DNA from: Bryobacteraceae bacterium
GTDB taxonomy: Bacteria; Acidobacteriota; Terriglobia; Bryobacterales; Bryobacteraceae
Length of the DNA stretch: 46,225 nt
Direction: 5' to 3'
Assembly (NCBI GenBank): GCA_030041495.1
Contig: JASHNT010000056.1
Coordinates: 1-46,225, forward strand
This document shows, piece by piece, positions 14,175 to 22,147 of this stretch. Below the pieces are notes generated by a model that was not told the origin of the DNA, did not search any database, and saw only the letters and a list, made by a program, of their open reading frames with translations. Every line of letters begins with the position of its first letter. The first letter of the stretch is position 1. The position numbers and the translations under genes were made by a program.

Positions 14175-14204
14175 TTGACCTAACTCTTGCAGGCGGTTTA
14201 CATT
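14175..14204 (+). promoter_or_regulatory. Sigma70-type promoter of the dcw cluster
   Basis: -35 TTGACC (14175-14180) and -10 TACATT (14199-14204) are separated by 18 bases. They stand 36 bases upstream of the mraZ start and directly before the TGG repeats. The -35 matches consensus in 5 of 6 positions, the -10 in 4 of 6. This is the best promoter candidate for mraZ-rsmH and the genes behind them. Confidence 0.55.
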
Positions 14205-14211
14205 AAGCAAG

Positions 14212-14246
14212 TGGCCCAATGTGGCTAGAACTGGCTGGTAATGGAC
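14212..14246 (+). promoter_or_regulatory. MraZ-box-like operator (TGG repeats, 10-bp period)
   Basis: TGGCC (14212), TGGCT (14222), TGGCT (14232) and TGGAC (14242) recur at exactly 10-bp steps; the last overlaps the mraZ ATG. E. coli MraZ binds direct TGGGN repeats separated by 5 bases upstream of its own gene. The same period, strand and place (just after the -10) make this a likely autoregulatory site with TGGCN as local consensus. Confidence 0.65.
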
Positions 14247-14732
14247 CAACTCGAGCCAAAACCGCAAGACTCCAGGGTGATTCCGCCCCATTCGATCGCC
14301 CAAGCTTCGGTCGACGACAAGGGCAGATTAAAACTGCCCGCCGAGTTCACCGAGTACCTGGAAAAGTGTGGGGTCACCAAAGTCTTCATTACCACCGTGG
14401 ATCTGCGGTCAGTTCGACTATACCCGCTTTCGTTGTGGGAACACAACGAAAATGTTTTCGACGAAGCGGGCGAGGATTCGGGCCGTGCGGAACGGCTGGC
14501 CCGGTTCGCGAGGCATTTCGGCGGCGATGCGGAGATCGACAAGAGCGGGCGGGTATTGCTGCCGGCTTTGCTGCGGCAGGAAATGGGGCTGGAAAAGCAA
14601 GCGGTGGTGGTGGAAGCTCACCGCGGGCGGCTCAACGTGATCAGCAAGAAGCTGCACGACGAGGATATCCAAGCCTCGAAGGCCAGCCTCGCCGAGGATT
14701 TGAAGGCGCTGGAGAAGCGCGGGTTCAAGTAA
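14241..14732 (+). CDS. mraZ: Transcriptional regulator MraZ
   Basis: 163 residues. Two SpoVT/AbrB-like half-domains carry the family signatures DKGRLKLPAEF (D26-R29) and DKSGRVLLPALL (D100-R104). The ring-forming protein binds the dcw promoter and represses it. The N-terminus is about 15 residues longer than usual and the C-terminal tail is Lys/Glu-rich. First gene of the cluster, 9 bases before rsmH. No strong ribosome site is seen; the region before the ATG is occupied by the TGG repeats, so MraZ binding could also limit translation. Confidence 0.95.
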   Translation: MDQLEPKPQDSRVIPPHSIAQASVDDKGRLKLPAEFTEYLEKCGVTKVFITTVDLRSVRLYPLSLWEHNENVFDEAGEDSGRAERLARFARHFGGDAEIDKSGRVLLPALLRQEMGLEKQAVVVEAHRGRLNVISKKLHDEDIQASKASLAEDLKALEKRGFK

Positions 14733-14741
14733 GCGTCATGT

Positions 14742-15635
14742 ATGTCCGGACCGGGATGTATGCATGTTCCCGTAATGCTGACCGAGTGCCTGGAGTTTCT
14801 GAACCTCCAGCCGGATGGAGTGTACGGGGACTTGACGGCCGGCCTGGGCGGGCATTCGGGGGCCATCGCACGGCGGCTGGCGCAGCTTTCGGGTGGGGGA
14901 TTTGTTCTGGCTTGCGACCGGGATGCGGAGAGTATCGAGTTGGCGCGGGCCAACACGGCGGATTGCGCGGATCGCATCCGGTTTCATCAAGCTTTGTTCT
15001 CGCAGGTGGAAGAGACGCTGGCAGTAGAAAAAACAAAACAACTGGACGGGCTGCTGGCGGATTTGGGTGCTTCGAAGTATCAGTTGACCGAGGGCGGGAG
15101 GGGCTTCTCTCTGATGGAGTCAGGCCCCCTCGACATGAGAATGTCCCGCTCGACACAGGGGCCGACGGCCGCCGACTTGGTCAACTACGAGTCAGAGAGG
15201 GATCTCGCCTGGCTGATCTTCAGCCTGGGCGGGGAAAGGAGGAGCCGGAAGATAGCTGGAGCAATCGTGCGGGCGCGGCCGATACACACCACCGGTCAGT
15301 TGGCCAAGCTGATCGAGGGGGTCGTGCCCCGCACCGGAAAACTGCACCCGGCCACGCAGACCTTCATGGCCCTACGGCTGGCCGTGAACCGCGAGATGGA
15401 AGAACTGGACGCGTTACTGGACGCGATTCCGCGCGTGGTGCGGAAGGGCGGACGGGCGGCGATCCTGACATTTATGTCGCTCGAAGACCGCAAGGTCAAG
15501 CATGGATTTCAGGCCATGGCGCAAGCGGGCAAGGCCAAGCTGCTGACGCGCCACGTCGTGAAGCCAACGGCCCAGGAGACTCACAGCAACCCTCCTTCCC
15601 GAAGCGCCAAGCTACGGGCGGTGGAGCTTTTGTAA
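14742..15635 (+). CDS. rsmH: 16S rRNA m4C1402 methyltransferase RsmH
   Basis: 297 residues. It N4-methylates C1402 of 16S rRNA using AdoMet. Motifs: HVPVMLTECL at the N-terminus, the AdoMet loop DLTAGLGGHSGA, DRDAES, and the RsmH signature DLGASKYQLTEGGRGFSLM then GPLDMRM. The C-terminus has RAAILTFMSLEDRKVKHGF. The ATG at 14760 (MHVPVM) is an equally possible start, six codons in, and fits the family length better. Second gene of the cluster, as in most bacteria. Confidence 0.95.
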   Translation: MSGPGCMHVPVMLTECLEFLNLQPDGVYGDLTAGLGGHSGAIARRLAQLSGGGFVLACDRDAESIELARANTADCADRIRFHQALFSQVEETLAVEKTKQLDGLLADLGASKYQLTEGGRGFSLMESGPLDMRMSRSTQGPTAADLVNYESERDLAWLIFSLGGERRSRKIAGAIVRARPIHTTGQLAKLIEGVVPRTGKLHPATQTFMALRLAVNREMEELDALLDAIPRVVRKGGRAAILTFMSLEDRKVKHGFQAMAQAGKAKLLTRHVVKPTAQETHSNPPSRSAKLRAVELL

Positions 15636-15670
15636 CGCCGGTCATTTTAAAGATCCGAAGGTAGGAAGCA

Positions 15671-16144
15671 ATGGCTACGCTAGCTGACGTGTGGAGCAGA
15701 ATGTTCGCGCAGGGAATGGAGCGCGCAGCGGAGACGGTGCGGGGGATGGACTCCTCCACGCGGTTGCGCCCCTTTGCGAACGAGGAAATCCTGTTTTTCG
15801 TGAAACGCATCGACAACAGCCGCGTGGTGCGGGCGGCGGACCCTGCCGCGCGAGGCCGATGCTGGAAGCTGATCGGGTCGGTGGTGGGAGCCGTAGTGCT
15901 CCTGATTGGAGTCCTGCTGCCTAGCGCGTATGAGCGCAACGCAGGCTACTCGATTCAGTCGTTGCGACAGGAGGGGCAGCGGCTGGACGCCGACCAGGCT
16001 TCGCTCGAGCTGCGCCAGGCTCAGTTGCTGGCGCCGGCGCGGATCCAGGAGCTGGCGCGCGAACAGGATTTCGAGGACCCGCCGCCCGCCAAAGTGCAAT
16101 ACCTGGATGGCTCGCAAGGCTCTCTGGCGATGAACGGCCAGTAG
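15671..16144 (+). CDS. ftsL: Cell-division protein FtsL
   Basis: 157 residues. A bitopic protein with a long cytoplasmic N-terminus, one membrane segment (about 66-85, LIGSVVGAVVLLIGVLLPS) and a periplasmic coiled coil (about 92-125, IQSLRQEGQRLDADQASLEL). The sequence is poorly conserved, so the call rests on topology, size and place between rsmH and ftsI. The start follows AGGAAG. FtsL with FtsQ and FtsB licenses FtsWI synthesis; no FtsB candidate is present in the window. Confidence 0.85.
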   Translation: MATLADVWSRMFAQGMERAAETVRGMDSSTRLRPFANEEILFFVKRIDNSRVVRAADPAARGRCWKLIGSVVGAVVLLIGVLLPSAYERNAGYSIQSLRQEGQRLDADQASLELRQAQLLAPARIQELAREQDFEDPPPAKVQYLDGSQGSLAMNGQ

Positions 16145-16167
16145 CCTTCCCTAGCAGGAGTTCTGTC

Positions 16168-18144
16168 ATGCTGGAAACCCAATCCACGCGCCGCCTGAGA
16201 TGGCTCCTGCGATTCCTGCTGGTCTGGATCGGAGTCATTTTCGGGCGTTTGGTGTGGCTGCAAGTGATCCGGCATGACGACCTGTTGAAGCTGGCGCAGC
16301 AGCAACAGCAAAAAGAAGTGCAGGTTCCGGCGCTGCGCGGCACCATCTTCGACCGCGACGGCCAGCCGCTGGCCAAGAGCCTGCCCGCCGAATCCATCTG
16401 CATCAATCCGCAGAGAGTCCCAAACATCGGCGTCGCCGCGGACATTCTCGCCGGGGTCCTCAACCTGAACCGCGCCAAACTGTTTGAGCGCATTCAGAAC
16501 GCCAAGCTGCGCGGCAGCGGATTCTTGTGGATCAAGCGCAAGGTGGATGAAAGCGAAGCGGAGCGGCTGCGCGCGCTGAATTTCGACTGGGTGGAGTTCC
16601 GCAACGAGATGCGCCGCTTCTATCCGCGCGGTGAGCTGACCTCGCACGTGGTGGGAACCACGGGCATGCTGGACAGCGATGTGGCGGAGCGCGGCACGGC
16701 GGGCATTGAGGAGGAATTCGACGAAGAGCTTGCGGGGCGTCCGGGTCTCGCGCTGGATGACGTCGACGTGCGCCAGGCGGCTTACGATTCGGTGATCACG
16801 CGCAAGCCGGAGCCGGGCGAAGACCTCACGCTCAGCATCGACTCCAATCTTCAATATGTGGCCGAGCGCGAGCTGGACAAGGCCATCGATTCGAGCGGCG
16901 CCAAGACCGGCTCGATCGTCGCCCTGAATCCGTACACGGGCGACGTGCTGGTGATGGTGAATTATCCGCACTTCGATCCCAACCTTCCGCCCAGCCCGAA
17001 CGATCCGCCCAATGCGCGCAGCAATCTGGCGATCACCACTCCGTTCGAGCCGGGCAGCGTGTTCAAGGTGGTGACGTTGACGGCGGCACTCGAGAGCCTC
17101 AAGTACAGGCCCGAGACCATGATTCCGTGCGGCAGCGTGCTGCGCGTCTACGACCGCACCATCAAGGACGAACATCCGCACGGGCCGTTCAGCATGGCGG
17201 ACGTGCTGGCGCATTCCAGCAACGTGGGCGCGGTGATGATCGGGCAGAAGGTGGGCGAGAAGACGCTGTACCAATACCAGCGCAAATTCGGATTCGGCGA
17301 GAAGACCGGGATCGCGCTCCCGGGCGAATCCGCCGGCCTGCTCAAGCCGGTGGAGCAATGGTCGGCGACCACCATCGACTTCACCTCGTTCGGGCATGAA
17401 GTCGCCGTGACCTCGCTGCAACTCGCGTTGGCGGGCGCGGCGATCGCCAACGGGGGAATGCTAGTGAAGCCGCGGCTGATTCTCGCCAAGCAGAAGCCGG
17501 GCCAGCCCATCGAGCGCTTCGATCCGGATCCGCCGCGGCGCATCATCGAGCCGGAGACAGCGATTCAGATGCGCGAAATGATGGAAGGCGTGGTGCTGCG
17601 CGGCACAGCCAAGGGTTATGCCAACCTGCGCGGCTATACCTCGGCGGGCAAGACCGGCACGGCGCAGATTTTCGATTTAAAAACGCACTCCTACACGCAT
17701 CGCTACAACGCCAGCTTCCTGGGATTCGCTCCAGTGGAGAATCCGCAGATTGTGATGATCGTAACTCTGGAAGGCACCACCGGAGGCGAGGCCGGTTTCG
17801 GGGCGCCCGTCGCCGCGCCGGTGTTCCGCGAAGTGGCGATGGCCGCGCTGCGCATGCTGGATGTTCCCAAAGATTTGCCCGAAACGCCGGTCACCGCAGA
17901 ACGGCCGCCGGCTGGGCCAAGCGATTCGGTTGCCCTTGCTGAGAACGATGCTGACTCAGCGGGCAGCCAACGATCTGTATCCTCCGTCACTCCGCCGCCG
18001 GCTGGAGTGGATGCTCCGGCTTTCCCCGGACCATCCGCCGCTCCTCACCGAGAGAACTCCGGCCGGCGGCTTTTTTTAGCCCGTGCAGCAGGGGCTGAGG
18101 GCGGAGCGGCAAAAATCCGCACGGAGGTCCAGTTTGCCAAATGA
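16168..18144 (+). CDS. ftsI: Penicillin-binding protein 3-type transpeptidase FtsI
   Basis: 658 residues; class B PBP that crosslinks septal peptidoglycan. Membrane anchor about 12-30, dimerisation domain with RGTIFDRDG (57-64), transpeptidase with SVFK (catalytic S297, K300), SSN (350-352) and KTGTA (495-499). The start follows AGGAG. The catalytic part ends near 575. The last ~85 residues are Pro/Ala/Ser-rich, and only the terminal KIRTEVQFAK resembles the end of a PASTA domain, so a PASTA may have degenerated. The stop overlaps the murE start (ATGA). Confidence 0.95.
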   Translation: MLETQSTRRLRWLLRFLLVWIGVIFGRLVWLQVIRHDDLLKLAQQQQQKEVQVPALRGTIFDRDGQPLAKSLPAESICINPQRVPNIGVAADILAGVLNLNRAKLFERIQNAKLRGSGFLWIKRKVDESEAERLRALNFDWVEFRNEMRRFYPRGELTSHVVGTTGMLDSDVAERGTAGIEEEFDEELAGRPGLALDDVDVRQAAYDSVITRKPEPGEDLTLSIDSNLQYVAERELDKAIDSSGAKTGSIVALNPYTGDVLVMVNYPHFDPNLPPSPNDPPNARSNLAITTPFEPGSVFKVVTLTAALESLKYRPETMIPCGSVLRVYDRTIKDEHPHGPFSMADVLAHSSNVGAVMIGQKVGEKTLYQYQRKFGFGEKTGIALPGESAGLLKPVEQWSATTIDFTSFGHEVAVTSLQLALAGAAIANGGMLVKPRLILAKQKPGQPIERFDPDPPRRIIEPETAIQMREMMEGVVLRGTAKGYANLRGYTSAGKTGTAQIFDLKTHSYTHRYNASFLGFAPVENPQIVMIVTLEGTTGGEAGFGAPVAAPVFREVAMAALRMLDVPKDLPETPVTAERPPAGPSDSVALAENDADSAGSQRSVSSVTPPPAGVDAPAFPGPSAAPHRENSGRRLFLARAAGAEGGAAKIRTEVQFAK

Positions 18145-19613
18145 CCCTGGGCGAGTTGCTGGAAGGCATCCCGCTTCGTCAGGAACTGCCTTCCGCGGCT
18201 GCCGCGCTGAGGGTGGAAGGACTCGCGTCCGATTCGCGCCGGGTAGGGAAGGGGTTTGTGTTTTTCGCGTTCGTGGGAGCCCGCGTGGATGGTAGGCGCT
18301 TCGCGCCGCAAGCGCTCGATCGAGGCGCCATCGCCGTGGTGTGCGACGACCCCGCTCCCGCGGATTTCCCGGGTGTCTGGATCCAGTCCGAGAGCAGCCG
18401 TCACGCTGTCGCCAGCGCGGCGCGCAACTTCTACGGCAAGCCGGACGAGCGCATTCACTTCACCGGCATCACCGGAACTAACGGCAAAACCACCACGTCG
18501 AATCTGGTGGACGCAATCCTGCGCGAGGCCGGCCACATCACCGGCGTAATCGGCACCATCGAATACCGCCTGGCGGGCAAGGTGGAGCGCGCGGACTTCA
18601 CCACGCCCGAGGCGATCGACTTCATGAGCTTCGCGGCACAATTGGAAAAAGCCGGCGGCGATCATCTCATCGCTGAAGTCTCCTCCATCGGATTGGCGCT
18701 GGGCCGGGTGTACGGCTTCCACTTCCACACCGCGGTCTTTACCAACCTCACGCAGGACCATCTGGATTTTCACGGGACGCTCGAACAATACGCGGCGGCC
18801 AAGCGGCTGCTGTTCGCTCCGGAAGAAGGCCCCGCGCCGGGGTGGGCCGTGCTCAACGCCGAGGATCCATTCACTGCTTCGGTGCCGCGGCTTGGTCACG
18901 CCGTGCTGTACGGCTTGGGGAAAGAAGCCAGCCTCCGCGCCGAAAACATCGAATCCAGCTTCGACGGCCTGCGCTTCGATTTGGGCTGGGAGGGTGCACG
19001 CCAGCGCATTGAATCTGCGTTGGTGGGGCGGATCAACGTGCTGAACATTCTGGCCGCGGCGGGAGCGGGGCTGAGCTACGGCCTGGATCTGGACACCATC
19101 GCGCGCGGAATCGCCGCGTGCCGCAATGTGCCGGGGAGATTTGAGCGGGTGGATTGCGGCCAGCCCTTCCTGGTAGTTGTGGATTATGCGCATACCGATG
19201 ACGCGCTGCGCAACGTGATCCAAATCGCGCGCGGCCTAGGCGGCGGCAAGGTGATCACTCTGTTCGGGTGCGGCGGTGACCGCGACCGCTCCAAGCGCCC
19301 GCTGATGGGAATGGTGGCGGGCGAGCTCAGCGATTACGTCGTGCTGACTTCGGATAATCCGCGCTCGGAAGATCCGCTGGCGATCATGAACGACGCGCTG
19401 GTGGGTTTAAGGCGCTTCGACACGCCGCACGCCGCGGAGCCGGACCGGGCCCGCGCAATCCGGCTCGCCATCGAGCAGGCACAAGCGGGCGACATCGTGT
19501 TGCTGGCCGGGAAGGGGCACGAAACCATGCAGATTTTCAAGGACCGGACGATTCAGTTCGACGATCGGGAAACAGCGCGGGAGGTGCTCAGATCCTTTGG
19601 ATATAGGAAGTAA
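18141..19613 (+). CDS. murE: UDP-MurNAc-tripeptide synthetase MurE (meso-DAP type)
   Basis: 490 residues. Adds the third residue to UDP-MurNAc-Ala-Glu with ATP. The P-loop GTNGKTTT is at 112-119, the probable carbamylated lysine is K221 (QYAAAKRLLF), VDYAHTDDALRN follows near 348, and DNPR at 405-408 is the motif that selects meso-diaminopimelate over lysine. The substrate-binding segment reads EVSSIGLALGR instead of the commoner EVSSHAL. ATGA overlap with ftsI. Confidence 0.96.
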   Translation: MTLGELLEGIPLRQELPSAAAALRVEGLASDSRRVGKGFVFFAFVGARVDGRRFAPQALDRGAIAVVCDDPAPADFPGVWIQSESSRHAVASAARNFYGKPDERIHFTGITGTNGKTTTSNLVDAILREAGHITGVIGTIEYRLAGKVERADFTTPEAIDFMSFAAQLEKAGGDHLIAEVSSIGLALGRVYGFHFHTAVFTNLTQDHLDFHGTLEQYAAAKRLLFAPEEGPAPGWAVLNAEDPFTASVPRLGHAVLYGLGKEASLRAENIESSFDGLRFDLGWEGARQRIESALVGRINVLNILAAAGAGLSYGLDLDTIARGIAACRNVPGRFERVDCGQPFLVVVDYAHTDDALRNVIQIARGLGGGKVITLFGCGGDRDRSKRPLMGMVAGELSDYVVLTSDNPRSEDPLAIMNDALVGLRRFDTPHAAEPDRARAIRLAIEQAQAGDIVLLAGKGHETMQIFKDRTIQFDDRETAREVLRSFGYRK

Positions 19614-19624
19614 AATCGCGCTCG

Positions 19625-21010
19625 ATGAACCTGCAGATCGGAAAGGTTGCCGAATGGTTGGAAATCGCCGGTTTTCCGGCGGCGGATGCCGGCCGGATGG
19701 TTACGGGATGGAGTGTGGATTCGCGCTCGCTCCAGGCGGGCGACTTGTTTTTCGCGCTAAGGGGGCCAAATCATGACGGGCATGCATATGTACGGGACGT
19801 CTTACAGAAAGGCGCGGCGGCCGTGGTCGTGGATCGGGAGATTCCTGGCGGCTCGCCGCAAGAAGGCCGAGTATTGCGGGTGGCGGACACGCTTCAAGCG
19901 CTCCAGCAGCTTGGCTCGCGGGCGCGGCGGAGCTGGGGTGGCCGCCTGGTGGCGGTAACCGGGAGCGCGGGCAAAACCACCACCAAGGACATCATCGCCG
20001 CGCTACTCAAGGAGGCTTACCGGACGGAGAAAAACGAAGGGAATCTGAATAATCATATTGGCGTGCCTCTTTCGCTGCTGCGGATGGAGGAGACCGCGGA
20101 AGTGGCGGTATTGGAGCTGGGGATGAATCACGCGGGGGAGATTCGCAAGCTGGCGAAGCTTGCCTGCCCGGAGACGGGAGTGGTGACCAACGTGGGTCCG
20201 GCGCACATCGAAAATTTCGATTCCATCGACGGCATCGCGGCCGCCAAGCGCGAGCTGATTGAGGAACTGCCCGCGTCTGGAACTGCCGTGCTCAACGCCG
20301 ACGACGCGCGTGTCGCCGCGTTCGCCACGGCACATCCGGGCCGGTCGGTGTTGTACGGATTCTCGGAAGCCGCCGAGGTGCGCGCCGAGGACGTGCATTT
20401 TCTCGCCGAAGGTGTTGAGTTCCGCGTGGATGGCGTCCTGTTCAGCAGCTCGCTTGTGGGACGCCACGGGGTTTCGAATCTACTCGCGGGAATCGTGGTT
20501 GCTAAGGTATATGGGATCGGGCCGGAGCGGCTCACCGGGACGATCCGGGAGTTTGCGCCGGGGAAAATGCGCGGGGAGCGCTTCTATTCCCGGGGGATCT
20601 TGGTATATAACGATTGCTACAACTCCAATCCGGACGCGGCGCGCGCCATGCTGGACGTCTTGCGGGACGCTCCGGCGCGGAAGCGGATCGCGGTTCTGGG
20701 GGAGATGCTCGAACTTGGCCGTTGGGCCGAGACGCTTCATCGCGACGTGGGCGACTACGCAGCGCGGAGCGGTTTAACTGTGCTCGTTGGAATACGCGGC
20801 GCCGCCTGCTACATGTTGGACGCGGCCAAGCGTTCCGGCCTTGGCGCCGACGCCGCGTTTTTTTTCGAGGATCCTCGCGAGGCGGGCCGCCTGGTGCGCA
20901 GACTGGCGGAGCCCGGCGACGCGGTGCTGTTCAAAGGATCGCGCGGCGTGCACGTGGAGCAGGCGCTGGAGGAATTTCTCGCCGCCCCAGAGTCAGGGGG
21001 CCAGCGCTGA
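19625..21010 (+). CDS. murF: UDP-MurNAc-pentapeptide synthetase MurF
   Basis: 461 residues. Ligates D-Ala-D-Ala to UDP-MurNAc-tripeptide. N-terminal domain with WSVDSRSLQAGDLFFALRG (29-47), P-loop GSAGKTTT at 113-120, then KNEGNLNNHIGVPLSLL and VLELGMNHAGEI typical of MurF, and YNDCYNSNPDAARAML in the C-terminal domain. Gaps are 11 bases from murE and 3 bases to mraY. No ddl gene for the D-Ala-D-Ala substrate occurs in the window. Confidence 0.96.
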   Translation: MNLQIGKVAEWLEIAGFPAADAGRMVTGWSVDSRSLQAGDLFFALRGPNHDGHAYVRDVLQKGAAAVVVDREIPGGSPQEGRVLRVADTLQALQQLGSRARRSWGGRLVAVTGSAGKTTTKDIIAALLKEAYRTEKNEGNLNNHIGVPLSLLRMEETAEVAVLELGMNHAGEIRKLAKLACPETGVVTNVGPAHIENFDSIDGIAAAKRELIEELPASGTAVLNADDARVAAFATAHPGRSVLYGFSEAAEVRAEDVHFLAEGVEFRVDGVLFSSSLVGRHGVSNLLAGIVVAKVYGIGPERLTGTIREFAPGKMRGERFYSRGILVYNDCYNSNPDAARAMLDVLRDAPARKRIAVLGEMLELGRWAETLHRDVGDYAARSGLTVLVGIRGAACYMLDAAKRSGLGADAAFFFEDPREAGRLVRRLAEPGDAVLFKGSRGVHVEQALEEFLAAPESGGQR

Positions 21011-21013
21011 GGG

Positions 21014-22147
21014 ATGCTGTATTGGCTCGGGTACGAAAAACTGTTTCATGTCTTCACGCCCTTTCGGGTGTTCCAGTACACTACCTTCCGGACCGGAATG
21101 GCGTTCTTCACCGCGATGCTGCTGTCGATCGCTTTGGGGCCGTGGATGATCGCGCGGCTGCGGCAATTTCAAATCGGCCAGCACATTCGCGAAGACGGGC
21201 CGCAATCGCACCAGAAGAAAGCCGGCACGCCGACCATGGGCGGCTTATTGATCGGCGCTTCCATCGTGTTTCCGGTGCTGCTGTGGGAGAATCTGAACAC
21301 GCCGGCGGTGTGGGTGTGCCTGGCGGGGCTGGTCAGCTTCGGCCTGGTCGGTTTCCTGGACGACTATCTGAAAGTGAAGCGCAAGCGCAACCTGGGTCTG
21401 ACGGTGGCGCAGAAGTTCAGCCTGGAGATCGTGGCCGCGCTGTTCATCGGCGTACTGCTGCTGGGTTTGAATACCAGGAAGCTGTACTCCACCGATATGA
21501 ACGTTCCGTTCCTAAAAACCTACAAGCCGGACTTGCTGGTGCACGCCTGGCTCAAGAGTCCTTGGACTTATCCGCTGGCGTTCGTGTTCTTTTTTGGATT
21601 CCTGATACTAGTGCTGGTGGGCTGCTCCAACGCGGTCAATCTGACGGACGGTCTGGACGGCCTGGCCATCGGGCTGATGGCGATCGCCTCCGCCGCAATG
21701 ACCGCCCTCTCTTATCTTTCCGGCAATGCGGAGTTCGCAAGATACCTGGATATCTTACGCACACCGGGAGCCTCCGAGTTGACCATTTACTGCGGCGCGA
21801 TGTTCGGGGCCTCGCTGGGATTTCTGTGGTACAACGCGCATCCGGCGGAAGTATTCATGGGCGACGTCGGCGCGCTGGGATTGGGCGGCGGATTGGGAAC
21901 GGTGGCGGTGCTGTTGAAGCAGGAGATTTTGTTGCTGTTCATCGGCGGCGTATTCGTGATCGAGCTGTTTTCGGTGGTGCTGCAAGTGGCGAGCTTCAAG
22001 ATCCGCGGCAAACGCATTTTCAGGATGGCCCCGCTACATCATCATTTCGAGCAGTTGGGCTGGGAAGAGTCGAAAGTCATCGCACGATTTTGGATTGCCG
22101 GGTTGGTGCTGGCGCTGTTCGCGCTGACAACATTGAAACTGCGATGA
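21014..22147 (+). CDS. mraY: Phospho-MurNAc-pentapeptide translocase MraY
   Basis: 377 residues, about ten membrane segments. Transfers phospho-MurNAc-pentapeptide to undecaprenyl phosphate to make lipid I. Signatures: GTPTMGGLLI (71-80), FLDDYLK with D116/D117, NAVNLTDGLDGLA (206-217), VFMGDVGALGLGG, and PLHHHFE near the C-terminus. It begins 3 bases after murF and overlaps murD by 4 bases (ATGA), so translation is coupled. Confidence 0.97.
   Translation: MLYWLGYEKLFHVFTPFRVFQYTTFRTGMAFFTAMLLSIALGPWMIARLRQFQIGQHIREDGPQSHQKKAGTPTMGGLLIGASIVFPVLLWENLNTPAVWVCLAGLVSFGLVGFLDDYLKVKRKRNLGLTVAQKFSLEIVAALFIGVLLLGLNTRKLYSTDMNVPFLKTYKPDLLVHAWLKSPWTYPLAFVFFFGFLILVLVGCSNAVNLTDGLDGLAIGLMAIASAAMTALSYLSGNAEFARYLDILRTPGASELTIYCGAMFGASLGFLWYNAHPAEVFMGDVGALGLGGGLGTVAVLLKQEILLLFIGGVFVIELFSVVLQVASFKIRGKRIFRMAPLHHHFEQLGWEESKVIARFWIAGLVLALFALTTLKLR

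Noticed and set aside
16021-17421. Long antisense frame (466 codons) opposite ftsL/ftsI, and similar ones opposite murE, ftsW and the M28 peptidase
   Set aside because: High-GC mirror frames rich in Arg/His with no motifs; the plus-strand genes are certain.
20614-22143. The murD frame stays open far upstream through murF and mraY, giving a 956-codon frame
   Set aside because: The upstream part is an out-of-frame reading of murF and mraY with Gly/Arg-rich composition; murD begins at the ATG overlapping the mraY stop.
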